Below, piece by piece: positions 17,035 through 25,198 of a stretch of 64,000 bases of DNA (within the stretch, counting starts at the first letter, position 1; each line of letters opens with the position of its first letter). A program made the translations under genes and the position numbers. Under the pieces are notes generated by a model. That model was given only the letters and a program-made list of their open reading frames with translations, was not told the origin of the DNA and did no database searches. The stretch is from Methanohalophilus halophilus (GTDB taxonomy: Archaea; Halobacteriota; Methanosarcinia; Methanosarcinales; Methanosarcinaceae), in assembly GCF_001889405.1 (NCBI RefSeq), contig NZ_CP017921.1, positions 1,378,057 through 1,442,056 of the forward strand. The letters run 5' to 3'.

Positions 17035-18555
17035 ATGGAACTTAAAGTCCAGCCAATCGATATCAAAGTCGGAAAATACAAAATTATACTTAACTCCATA
17101 GATGCTAAAGAACTGGGTGTTTATGAAGGTGACAGGGTTCGTGTAACAGGACATGTTACAGTTACAGCAATTGTGGATTTTACAGAAGACATGATATCTC
17201 CCGGCATGATCGGACTGTATCATGAAGTTAAAGAACAGCTCCAGAGGGAGTGGACTGAAATTGTAGAGATCGAACCTGCAGAAAAACCCAAATCTGCCCG
17301 ATTGATCCGTAAAAACATGGATGGGGAAAAACTCGTTCAGGAAGAGATCTATGGCCTTGTAAAGGATATTGTGGAAGAGAACTTGAGTGAAATAGAACTA
17401 GCTGCTTTTCTCACTTCATCATACATCAATGACATGACAGATGATGAGACCGAATGGTTGACCAGGGCGATGATAGATACAGGAGAAAGACTTGAGTTCG
17501 CAAAGGGTCCTGTTATGGACAAACATTCAATAGGTGGAGTGCCGGGTAATAAGATATCTCTTCTGGTAGTGCCAATTGTCGCAGCTAACGGGCTACTGAT
17601 CCCTAAAACAAGTTCCCGGGCAATTACAGGTGCAGGGGGGACATCCGATCTTATGGAGATTCTGGCACCGGTTGAATTTTCCGCTTCCCAGGTAAAGGAA
17701 ATGACAGAAAAAGTTGGAGGTGTTCTGGTATGGGGTGGCGCCACCAATATTGCCCCTGCAGATGACAAACTTATCAAAGTAGAGTATCCCCTCTCTATTG
17801 ATCCACACTGTCAGCTATTGGCATCAATAATGGCTAAAAAAGGAGCCGTTGGTGCTGATAATGTGGTTATTGACATACCCACCGGCCCCGGCACCAAGAT
17901 TGCAAACGTGCAGGAAGGTAGAAAACTTGCTCGTGATCTTATCAATCTGGGTGAGCGACTCGGCATGAATGTGGACTGTGCCCTAACCTACGGTGCCTCA
18001 CCGGTTGGTCGAACTGTGGGACCAGCACTTGAAGTCCGTGAGGCCCTTAAGGTACTTGAAACCGGAGAAGGACCCAACAGTCTTATCGAAAAAAGTATGG
18101 TTCTTGCAGGAATGCTGCTTGAGATGGGTGGAGTGGCTGCCCGTGGCCAGGGTAATGAACTTGCCATGGAAACCCTTAAAAATGGCAAAGCTCTTGCCAA
18201 ATTCCGGCAAATCATAGAAGTACAGGGAGGCAATCCCGATGTCACTTACAAGGATATTACTGCCGGTGAGCATACAGCTGAGATAACCGCACCTGCAAAT
18301 GGGTATGTACTTGAATTCAAAAATAAGAGAGTGGTGCAGATTGCACGGCTTGCCGGTGCACCCAATGATAAGGGAGCGGGTGTTCTGATTCATAAGAAAC
18401 AAGGAGAGCCGGTCAAAAAAGGTGAACCAGTTCTTACCATTCATGCAGAAAAGAAAAATAAACTGGAAACAGCTCTGCATAATGCCCAAAGAGATTCCCC
18501 TATAGTGGTTGAAGGTATGTTACTCGAAAGAGTACAGTCCTTTAAGGAAGTGTAA
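17035..18555 (+). CDS. deoA: AMP phosphorylase (archaeal thymidine phosphorylase family)
   Basis: A 506-residue protein. Residues 1-85 are the archaeal N-terminal double-psi domain; then the thymidine phosphorylase fold with the phosphate-site pattern MDKHSIGGVPGNK, KTSSRAITGAGGTSDLME and LLASIMAKKGAVGAD, and a C-terminal barrel ending before residue 506. This length and N-terminal domain mark AMP phosphorylase (AMPpase), which converts AMP and phosphate to adenine and ribose-1,5-bisphosphate, feeding the archaeal pathway to type III RuBisCO. It is separated by 42 bp from the following Trm56 gene. Confidence 0.93.
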   Translation: MELKVQPIDIKVGKYKIILNSIDAKELGVYEGDRVRVTGHVTVTAIVDFTEDMISPGMIGLYHEVKEQLQREWTEIVEIEPAEKPKSARLIRKNMDGEKLVQEEIYGLVKDIVEENLSEIELAAFLTSSYINDMTDDETEWLTRAMIDTGERLEFAKGPVMDKHSIGGVPGNKISLLVVPIVAANGLLIPKTSSRAITGAGGTSDLMEILAPVEFSASQVKEMTEKVGGVLVWGGATNIAPADDKLIKVEYPLSIDPHCQLLASIMAKKGAVGADNVVIDIPTGPGTKIANVQEGRKLARDLINLGERLGMNVDCALTYGASPVGRTVGPALEVREALKVLETGEGPNSLIEKSMVLAGMLLEMGGVAARGQGNELAMETLKNGKALAKFRQIIEVQGGNPDVTYKDITAGEHTAEITAPANGYVLEFKNKRVVQIARLAGAPNDKGAGVLIHKKQGEPVKKGEPVLTIHAEKKNKLETALHNAQRDSPIVVEGMLLERVQSFKEV

Positions 18556-18597
18556 AGCGGCCACTACGCTTTAATACCCTTTTTCCTATGTTTGCCC

Positions 18598-19125
18598 ATG
18601 AAAAGAATTGTAATACTGCGTCTGGGACACAGGCCCGAAAGAGATAAACGCATCACAACCCACGTGGCCCTTACAGCAAGGGCTTTCGGTGCTGAAGGGA
18701 TACTCCTTGCAAGTAACGACCCTTCGATTACCCGGAGCGTGACCCAGCTGTGCCAACGCTGGGGAGGAGAATTTTATATCCGCAATGATGTGAAATGGAA
18801 GACCGAGATCAAAAAATGGAAATCAGAAGGCGGAAAGGTTTGCCATCTTTCAATGTATGGTATCAATCTGCCAGATGCCGTACCGTCGATAAGGGAATAT
18901 GAAAAACTCATGATAGTTGTCGGTGCGGAAAAAGTCCCTTTTGAGGTCTATGAACTGGCTGACTGGAATGTTGCTGTGGGTAACCAGCCTCATTCAGAAG
19001 TGGCCGCTGTAGCCGTTACTCTGGACAGGATCGCAGAAGATGAGCCCTTGAAGAATGAATTTAAAGATGCACAACTTCATGTTGTACCAATGGATCGCGG
19101 AAAAAAAGTAATCGAAAAATCCTGA
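18598..19125 (+). CDS. trm56: tRNA (cytidine(56)-2'-O)-methyltransferase Trm56
   Basis: A 175-residue SPOUT-class protein. It shows [19 protein letters not shown] at the N-terminus and the knot motifs [13 protein letters not shown] and [17 protein letters not shown]. Trm56 methylates the ribose of C56 in the T loop of tRNA and is found only in archaea. I prefer the ATG at 18598; a TTG two codons earlier is possible. It is convergent with the 49-residue acidic gene with a 1-bp gap. Confidence 0.93.
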   Translation: MKRIVILRLGHRPERDKRITTHVALTARAFGAEGILLASNDPSITRSVTQLCQRWGGEFYIRNDVKWKTEIKKWKSEGGKVCHLSMYGINLPDAVPSIREYEKLMIVVGAEKVPFEVYELADWNVAVGNQPHSEVAAVAVTLDRIAEDEPLKNEFKDAQLHVVPMDRGKKVIEKS

Positions 19126-19126
19126 T

Positions 19127-19276
19127 TCAGTCTTCCTTTTTGTCCTTTACCTCGACACCCCTGTATATCTTATTGCGCTCGTATCCACCAAACCCCCGGT
19201 GTTTGCGATCCCTTTTTCTTGATGATTCTGCTAGCATGTTTTCCAGTTCGTCATCCGATATTTCGTCTGAATCTAT
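19127..19276 (-). CDS. Acidic 49-residue protein with apparent ATA start
   Basis: Directly after the Nif3-like gene the frame continues as a very polar protein (DEISDDELENMLAESSRKR, HRGFGGYERNKIYRGVEVK). A strong ribosome site, GAGGTGA (19287-19281), overlaps the Nif3 stop codon, and the first initiation-like codon in frame is ATA at 19276-19274, 4 nt after it. There is no ATG, GTG or TTG before Met14 (19237-19235). Codon use looks coding through to TGA at 19127, and the acidic half followed by a basic half is typical of small conserved archaeal proteins. I do not recognise the family. Starting at Met14 would leave a 36-residue protein with no ribosome site. Confidence 0.6.
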   Translation of the reverse strand: MDSDEISDDELENMLAESSRKRDRKHRGFGGYERNKIYRGVEVKDKKED

Positions 19277-19285
19277 ATTCTCACC

Positions 19286-20026
19286 TCAGGAAGTGCGTAT
19301 CAGGGGATTGTGGTCAATAAATTCGGTTTCGATACCCAGGTCATTTTCCAAACGGGTTGCAAGGGCTTGCATTGCAGGATTTTCGGTGGCATAATGGGTG
19401 GCATCCACCAGAAGCATATCCGTAAAATTGCGGATCACATCATGTTTAAGCTCAGAGGACACATAGGCATCTACCTCCATTGAATTAGCAATATCAAGGA
19501 AAGGTCCTCTAAATCCACTTCCACCAAAAACCATAACTTTGGCAATCATTTCTTTTTCACCAACGTATTGTACATGGGTATTCAGGGACTTGCACACATG
19601 GTTGATGAAAACATCCCTTGAGACAGGATCCATTTCGCCTATACATCCCATGTCCAGTTTCTCAATGTTTTTAAGACCCAGTTTTTCAGCAAGGATGTCG
19701 TTTACTCCTCCTTCTGCGCGGTCATAGTTGGTATGCATTGCATAGAGGGAAATATCGTTATCCAGTGCGATCTTCAGGTGTGTGGCCAGCTTGCAGGATA
19801 TCGAATTAATCGAATGGAATAATAAGGTATGGTGTGTAATGAGCAGATCTGCTCCTATATCTGCTGCCCGTTTAAGTGTGTATTCGGTAGGATCCAGGGC
19901 CACAGCTATCCGATTTACTTCATTTTTCAGGTCAAGTGTCAGTCCGATCCTGCCTTCATCAAATTCTTCTGCAAGTTCGGGGGGTGCAATTACTTCCAAT
20001 TTTCTTACAATTTCTGAAAGGTTCAT
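19286..20026 (-). CDS. Nif3-like dinuclear metal centre protein
   Basis: A 246-residue protein of the NIF3/DUF34 family. Metal ligands are visible in LLITHHTLLFHS, in the MHTNYDRAEGG motif and in the C-terminal LLVDATHYATENPAM. The family binds two metal ions and has been linked to GTP cyclohydrolase type 2-like hydrolysis and NAD(P)-related metal insertion, but no universal role is proven. The stop codon overlaps the ribosome site of the acidic mini-gene, so the two form an operon. Confidence 0.9.
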   Translation of the reverse strand: MNLSEIVRKLEVIAPPELAEEFDEGRIGLTLDLKNEVNRIAVALDPTEYTLKRAADIGADLLITHHTLLFHSINSISCKLATHLKIALDNDISLYAMHTNYDRAEGGVNDILAEKLGLKNIEKLDMGCIGEMDPVSRDVFINHVCKSLNTHVQYVGEKEMIAKVMVFGGSGFRGPFLDIANSMEVDAYVSSELKHDVIRNFTDMLLVDATHYATENPAMQALATRLENDLGIETEFIDHNPLIRTS

Positions 20027-20109
20027 ATTCCTGAAATTAGTTTATCCCAATATCAAACTGTCGGGTTTTAGATCGATAGCTTTTTATTGATATGTATGCA
20101 TGTACATAA

Positions 20110-20246
20110 CGCATAGGAAATAGCCGATTGTCTCTGTCGGAAAACACTGCCCGAATAGATGTTACTTCTATTAAAAATCGTTGCATGCAGCATTTATTGG
20201 TAGTCTCCAAACCTTTCAGTCTATTCGGAAAGTGTTATTCTATGCG
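20110..20246. repeat. 137-bp structured inverted repeat between Nif3 and ModD-like genes
   Basis: The outer arms CGCATAG (20110-20116) and CTATGCG (20240-20246) pair perfectly. Inside them AACACT (20143-20148) pairs with AGTGTT (20231-20236), and CCGAATAGA (20151-20159) with TCTATTCGG (20220-20228). A small hairpin CCGA...TCGG (20124-20140) sits in the left arm. About 60 nt, including TTGCATGCAG, form the apical part. The nested order would fold one long branched hairpin on either strand. It lies in the divergent gap 20027-20325, with TATA-like DNA on both sides. It could be a small RNA, a leader element or a miniature mobile element. Confidence 0.45.
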
Positions 20247-20325
20247 CCTGGCAAATGAGAGGTGTCCAAATATTTTTATACACTTATGACTTGAAACGCT
20301 GGCGTAAATTAAAGGTTGGTTTAGT

Positions 20326-21117
20326 ATGATAGAGTATTTTGAACATTACTTGCAGGAAGACTGTCCTTACGGGGATGAAACCACAGAATTGCTTCAAATA
20401 AATGGTGAAGGTACCCTGAATATCCTCTCGCGGGATGAAGGAATTGGGGCATGTGCCGATGACCTGGAACAATTTTACAAGAATAAAGGACTGGATGTGA
20501 CCTACAGAGTTGAGAACGGTGAATATTTCGAAGGAGGAGCTGTAATATTCTCCGCACAAGGAGACCTCAGAACATTGTTCAAACTCTGGCGTATCTCCCA
20601 GACTTTCCTTTCAATGGTATGTGCTATTGCGTCGCGGACTCATAACTTCGTAGAAGCTGCAAGAAAAGAAAATCCCGATATTATGATTGCCACAAGTCGC
20701 AAAACCCATCCTGGATTCAGAAAATATGAATTAAAGGCTGTAAAGGTAGCAGGTGGAACACACCACCGTAATTCTTTGAGTGATTCCATTCTTGTGACCC
20801 AGAACCATCTGGATGTAGCAGATTCTTTTGAGAATCTCAGGGCAGTTAAAAAGATAGAAATAGAACCACGTGATAATGACGAAGCACTCAAATACGCCCA
20901 AATTGCCGATGTCCTGTTACTTGACCATTATTCTCCTGAAGAGATGGGTATGATTGTTACCAAACTTAAAAAAATAAATCCCGGCCTTGAGATTGCTGTG
21001 GGTGGTATTAAATCGGATGAAATTCCACAATATGCCCCTTATGTGGATATAATTGTCTCCACTGCGCCTTATTATGCCCAGCCTCTTGATCTGACCACCA
21101 GAATTGAAAGAACTTGA
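20326..21117 (+). CDS. ModD-like nicotinate-nucleotide pyrophosphorylase family protein
   Basis: A 263-residue protein related to NadC (quinolinate phosphoribosyltransferase) with the phosphate-site motifs TSRKTHPGFRKYELKAVKVAGG and HHRNSLSDSILVTQNH and the barrel end IAVGGIKSDEI. The short length, the opening YFEHYLQEDCPYGDETTELL and the GACADDLE element fit the ModD branch, found in molybdenum transport loci rather than NAD synthesis. The location 1.5 kb from fdhD and the fmd operon supports a molybdenum-related role. It is followed by the DUF364 gene 9 bp later. Confidence 0.85.
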   Translation: MIEYFEHYLQEDCPYGDETTELLQINGEGTLNILSRDEGIGACADDLEQFYKNKGLDVTYRVENGEYFEGGAVIFSAQGDLRTLFKLWRISQTFLSMVCAIASRTHNFVEAARKENPDIMIATSRKTHPGFRKYELKAVKVAGGTHHRNSLSDSILVTQNHLDVADSFENLRAVKKIEIEPRDNDEALKYAQIADVLLLDHYSPEEMGMIVTKLKKINPGLEIAVGGIKSDEIPQYAPYVDIIVSTAPYYAQPLDLTTRIERT

Positions 21118-21126
21118 GATGTTCCA

Positions 21127-21900
21127 ATGAGTGATATGCTAACCAGATTGATCGACAGGCTTTGTGAAGAAAATGCTGATACTTTCCATGAAAACATTGT
21201 AGATGAAATAGCTCTGGGAGTGGTTTACAGTGGTGCCAGAATTGGTAACCACGGTGGTGTTGCTTCAACTCAGATTCCTCAATCAGCCCACTGTGAAACC
21301 TTTTCATCCGCAGGTAAAATGCATAATAACCCTTTGCCCCAAATTCTTGAGATGGGTAAATCATCCAATTCCCTAAAACGAACAGTTGCGACCAGTGCAC
21401 TCAATGCTTTCATTAAAAAGACCGGAGAAGAGATTTCTTCTTACGAATCGTCAGATACCAGTGTATTGGATATTATAAAAAATAATGATAAGGTAGCAAT
21501 GGTGGGCCATTTTGCCCCCATGATTCCCGGTATACTAAAAAAAGCCTCAACTCTTTATGTGGCGGAAAAAAGGCCAATAAAAGACGAAAGGATAACCATT
21601 GTACCTGAGCAAGAGCTGAAAGAAACAATAGCATCATCAGATGTTGCTATAATCACAGGTACCACTCTTTTGAACAATTCACTTGATCCTCTGATGGAAT
21701 CAGTAAAGCAGGCATCTAACGCGATTCTGCTTGGTCCTACTACGCCCCTCTACCCGGACCTTTTCTTTGAAAAGGGATTTACTGCTGTAATGGGTACAAG
21801 AATCGATGATGCACCAACAATGCTAAGAATAGTAAGCCAGGCTGGCGGGACAAAACAGATTCACAAAAACTGTGGCACAAAAATATCCTTTGTACAGTAA
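21127..21900 (+). CDS. DUF364/DUF4213 Rossmann-like putative heavy-metal chelation protein
   Basis: A 257-residue protein. The N-terminal part (LGVVYSGARIGNHGGVAST) resembles DUF4213, and the C-terminal part is a Rossmann-like DUF364 domain (DKVAMVGHFAPMIPG, DVAIITGTTLLNNSLDPLM, LLGPTTPLYPDLFFEKG). The family is annotated as putative heavy-metal chelating and is often near molybdenum or siderophore genes. It is the second gene after the ModD-like one and ends 3 bp before the convergent fdhD stop. Function remains unproven. Confidence 0.85.
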   Translation: MSDMLTRLIDRLCEENADTFHENIVDEIALGVVYSGARIGNHGGVASTQIPQSAHCETFSSAGKMHNNPLPQILEMGKSSNSLKRTVATSALNAFIKKTGEEISSYESSDTSVLDIIKNNDKVAMVGHFAPMIPGILKKASTLYVAEKRPIKDERITIVPEQELKETIASSDVAIITGTTLLNNSLDPLMESVKQASNAILLGPTTPLYPDLFFEKGFTAVMGTRIDDAPTMLRIVSQAGGTKQIHKNCGTKISFVQ

Positions 21901-21903
21901 ATA

Positions 21904-22674
21904 TTAGATCAATCGCTCAGGATTGGAATAGATGTAAAGATTGGGCCTGCGTGCAAATCCCACAAGTGTCATATTATTTTCCCTCGCAAGCCTGATTCCC
22001 TGATCCATTGGTGCAGCTTTACTCACCATCAAGGGAATGCTTGCATTAACGCCTTTTCCTACCATTGTAACGGATAACCTGCCAGAAGTTGCCATTATGG
22101 AGTTATCAAGTTCCACGCCTTCTAATGCAGCTTTACCGATTGCTTTATCAACTGCTGCTGCCCGACTGACATCTTCACAAAAAGTGAGGATATCTCCTTC
22201 AGAGGTGGCGATCACAGTAGAATGTGCCCCCCCGGTACGCCTCCAGATTTTCCCTTCTTCAAAAATATGGTCGATAAGGTCGAACAGGGTATTGTTTTTG
22301 ACCTTCATTTCAGGATTAGGAATGGTCTTATCTACAGTTGATGGTTTTGTTTTGCAGAATAACTTATTTTCATTTATAGCAATAGAAGTTATCTGGTTAA
22401 CGTTTGCAATGTGCCCTTCACATATGAGATGACCGACGGCCATTTCCTTAAGTTCCCGAGGACTTGCCAAAAAAGAAGATAGAAAGTTGCCATTCAGGAA
22501 AACTTCAAACATTTCCTCAATAACAACATCCACACTGATTTCTTTTGGAGAATCGTCTCCTTTCACTTCGATACACTGGATGGGAATATAAGGGGCGGTA
22601 TTATCCCGCTCCTCTTCTTTCCACGTAATCTCTGTATCCGGCTTCTTATCAAAGTGCCAATCGATTTTGCTCAT
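21904..22674 (-). CDS. fdhD: FdhD sulfurtransferase for molybdo/tungsto-enzymes
   Basis: A 256-residue FdhD/NarQ family protein, with the N-terminal strand SVDVVIEEMFEVFLNG, FLASPRELKEMAVGHLICEG, a GGAHSTVIAT segment, EDVSRAAAVDKAIGKAALEG and the closing MVSKAAPMDQGIRLARE. FdhD passes sulfur from a cysteine desulfurase to the Mo/W cofactor of formate dehydrogenases. The usual CxxC loop is not visible; the segment before AHST reads WRRTGGAHS, so a loop Cys may be missing. It sits 2 bp after fmdB, so it probably sulfurates the formylmethanofuran dehydrogenase cofactor. Confidence 0.9.
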   Translation of the reverse strand: MSKIDWHFDKKPDTEITWKEEERDNTAPYIPIQCIEVKGDDSPKEISVDVVIEEMFEVFLNGNFLSSFLASPRELKEMAVGHLICEGHIANVNQITSIAINENKLFCKTKPSTVDKTIPNPEMKVKNNTLFDLIDHIFEEGKIWRRTGGAHSTVIATSEGDILTFCEDVSRAAAVDKAIGKAALEGVELDNSIMATSGRLSVTMVGKGVNASIPLMVSKAAPMDQGIRLARENNMTLVGFARRPNLYIYSNPERLI

Positions 22675-22676
22675 GT

Positions 22677-23984
22677 TTAACTTTTCAGTTCCTTTATCTT
22701 CTCAAAGAGCTGTTTGAGGCTATCCTCATTGCTTTCTGTGAAATCAAAAGGAGAAGATGTGAAGGGTTTGAAGTAGACGGACACATTGTCCAGTCTGTAG
22801 AACGTACCATCACATTCCATGGCATCGATCACACCGGGAAGTATTACATCAGCTGCAGTTGGTGTTGGGCCCGGAGCAATATCTATGCATACCATAGGGA
22901 TCTCTGCAAGATAGGATGCACAGTCTGCCGGAGTATGGGCCATAAGATCGGCACCCACAACCATTGCTGCATCCGTGTCCTTTTCCCTGAGAATATCCAC
23001 ACAGGTAGTCTCACCGGGGTTGTATCTGGGGTAGCCGCGTGTGAAATCAAGACCGAATGGATATCCATAGAGATAGGATGCAACCATGTTGAATCCTGCA
23101 ACATTGCAGTGACCACGGAGTGCACCGATACTGGCTTTAGTACCATGATTATTGTTCAATTCCTTGACCACATTAAGTGCCATTTCGATGTTGCGGTGTT
23201 TACCGTATGATGAACTGACACCCAGGCCAACAGAAAAACTGGCAAAGTTGGCATCGAGGATCATGTCCACCATTTCCTCCATGATGGAGATTGGTACACC
23301 AGTGACTTTTTCAACGGAGTGGTGAGGCTCTTTACCGTTAAGGATTGTCAAAAGAGCATTGAACAATTCATAATCACTGTTGGGATTGAGCTGGACATGA
23401 AGGTCTGAAGCATCGGCTGTGGGGGTTCTCCTTGGATCCACAGTAATAACTTTCCTGTCGAAACGTCCTCTCTTTGTCCAGTAACCTCTGGGGAAAATAC
23501 CATACTTGGACATATGCCTGGGCATGGATTCCAGCGGGTTGGTACCCCAGTAGATGTTTACGTCACTACGGTTCTTTTTGGTACCAGCGGTTGCGGCAGC
23601 ACATCCTGCTTCCTGGATTCCCATTACAGTTGGGCCGTGACAGATTGTCGCATTGGAGTCTACTGTTCCACCAAGATATTCACCGATATGCAGACCAACT
23701 TCCTGGGCTTCACAGGAGGTTTCACTTCCCATAAAGAGCATGGGTTTCTTTGAAGCGGCGAGGATTTCTGCGGCCTTTGTCAGGGCTTCCTCCCAGCTAA
23801 CCTCTACGAATTCCCCATCCTTTTTGATCATGGGTTTTTTGATACGGTGATCACTCACGATCTCCTGGAACTTTGCATTACCCATCTTACATGCGTTCTT
23901 GACAGTGATGCTATCTTCTTTCAAGTCTACCTGTATATCATCACATGAAGCACCACATACGGGACAGAATATGTTCTTGAACAT
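22677..23984 (-). CDS. fmdB: Formylmethanofuran dehydrogenase subunit B (molybdopterin catalytic subunit)
   Basis: A 435-residue protein of the formate dehydrogenase-like molybdopterin family. The N-terminus FCPVCGASCDDIQV supplies cluster cysteines, and NATICHGPTVMGIQEAGC contains the Cys expected to bind the metal. It reduces CO2 to formate, which is then joined to methanofuran by FmdA, and works in reverse in methylotrophic growth. The ATG at 23984 has GGAGGT 7 nt upstream; an ATG at 24002 would lie before that site. Gaps to fmdD (1 bp) and fdhD (2 bp) show one operon. Confidence 0.95.
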   Translation of the reverse strand: MFKNIFCPVCGASCDDIQVDLKEDSITVKNACKMGNAKFQEIVSDHRIKKPMIKKDGEFVEVSWEEALTKAAEILAASKKPMLFMGSETSCEAQEVGLHIGEYLGGTVDSNATICHGPTVMGIQEAGCAAATAGTKKNRSDVNIYWGTNPLESMPRHMSKYGIFPRGYWTKRGRFDRKVITVDPRRTPTADASDLHVQLNPNSDYELFNALLTILNGKEPHHSVEKVTGVPISIMEEMVDMILDANFASFSVGLGVSSSYGKHRNIEMALNVVKELNNNHGTKASIGALRGHCNVAGFNMVASYLYGYPFGLDFTRGYPRYNPGETTCVDILREKDTDAAMVVGADLMAHTPADCASYLAEIPMVCIDIAPGPTPTAADVILPGVIDAMECDGTFYRLDNVSVYFKPFTSSPFDFTESNEDSLKQLFEKIKELKS

Positions 23985-23985
23985 T

Positions 23986-24375
23986 TCATTTACCTCCTGC
24001 ATATACTTTCAGTACAATGTCCTCAGCTGTGAGAACCTCCTCGTCAGTGGGCTCTATATCAACAGGACTTCCTTTGTAGAGGGGTGATCCTGTGGAAAAC
24101 GTGTGCGGGTCGATTACCACATTGGACCAGATGGCACGGGGCATGAATATGTTACTGCACATTACCCTGTCAGTGCATCTTGTGTATACAGCTACGGTAT
24201 GTTTACCATCCATGCTGGTTACTTTCACTTTTTCAGGACATCCCAGTTCTTCAAAATCCAGGGGTGATATCCAGCACAGGGCACATTCCTTCATGTAACC
24301 TTCGGAGTATTTTTCTCCGCCCTTGGCAAACTGTCCTTCATAAATTGTACTTCCGGTGTTAAGCAATACTTTCAT
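23986..24375 (-). CDS. fmdD: Formylmethanofuran dehydrogenase subunit D
   Basis: A 129-residue molybdopterin-dinucleotide binding domain protein. It shows MKECALCWISPLDFEELG, the barrel segment VKVTSMDGKHTVAVYTR and GSPLYKGSPVDIEPT. Together with FmdB it holds the pyranopterin cofactor. GAGGTGGT precedes its ATG at 24375. It lies between fmdC and fmdB, the order of the fmdEFACDB operon in Methanosarcina. Confidence 0.94.
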   Translation of the reverse strand: MKVLLNTGSTIYEGQFAKGGEKYSEGYMKECALCWISPLDFEELGCPEKVKVTSMDGKHTVAVYTRCTDRVMCSNIFMPRAIWSNVVIDPHTFSTGSPLYKGSPVDIEPTDEEVLTAEDIVLKVYAGGK

Positions 24376-24384
24376 AATACCACC

Positions 24385-25194
24385 TCAAAGCTCCAGATTT
24401 GCATCTTTGCCCACATACAAAGTTCCCTTTGGTTTTTTGGATATGGCAAAGTCACCTGTGAATTTTTTGAATACTCCGCCACATTCGATGTCTTCGAAAC
24501 AGAGATCATATTGCTCGCCTTCATATTGCATCCCTGGAGTGAAATTGGTAATATGACCTTCGACCACAATGGTTCCACCATTCATTTCGGCACCTATTGC
24601 ACGTATAGCATTTCCTCTGATTACAATAAGACCGCCAGACTGGCGTATACCACAGAAATATTCGGCATTACCATTAACGATGATCTCACCACCTGTTAAT
24701 CCTCCGCCGATCTGGTTCTGGGCACTTCCGTCAACAACTATGCGGCCTCCGCTCATTCCTTTCCAGCTACCGCGGTAAGCACATCCCAGGTGATCGACAG
24801 TGTTGCCCTTTATATGGAGCAAACCGCCTTTCATCTCGGTGCCTGCCCAGGAATCTGCATTGCCTTCCACGACAATCTCGCCACCTTTCATCTCAGCTCC
24901 GACTTTCAGGCCGGTGGAACCCTGGATGGTAATCTTGCCGGCGGTCATTTCTGCGCCGATCATTTTTACACGCAGGACATCGCCTTTGATTATAATGGAA
25001 GTTTCTTCAGCAGAGCTTCCACCCTGGCCTTTCACATCAAAGAAGTTCTTTAAAGGTAATTGGTCAGGCCCCTGCCAGACAATCAACTGCTCAATTTCTT
25101 CCTTGCTTTTGCCTGCAAACTCATCTGGTTTGATTACATCGGCTTCGATCTTAATATCAATTTCAGTGTTTGGTGTAAGTACTACCTCTGTCAT
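24385..25194 (-). CDS. fmdC: Formylmethanofuran dehydrogenase subunit C
   Basis: A 269-residue protein that is largely a right-handed beta helix built of repeated GxxMxGGxIxVxGNA units (EMKGGEIVVEGNADSWAGTE, GLTGGEIIVNGNAEYFCG). This fold is shared with the alpha subunit C-terminus of glutamate synthase and is structural in the complex. The stop is 10 bp before fmdD and the start 5 bp after fmdA. Confidence 0.95.
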   Translation of the reverse strand: MTEVVLTPNTEIDIKIEADVIKPDEFAGKSKEEIEQLIVWQGPDQLPLKNFFDVKGQGGSSAEETSIIIKGDVLRVKMIGAEMTAGKITIQGSTGLKVGAEMKGGEIVVEGNADSWAGTEMKGGLLHIKGNTVDHLGCAYRGSWKGMSGGRIVVDGSAQNQIGGGLTGGEIIVNGNAEYFCGIRQSGGLIVIRGNAIRAIGAEMNGGTIVVEGHITNFTPGMQYEGEQYDLCFEDIECGGVFKKFTGDFAISKKPKGTLYVGKDANLEL

Positions 25195-25198
25195 GACA

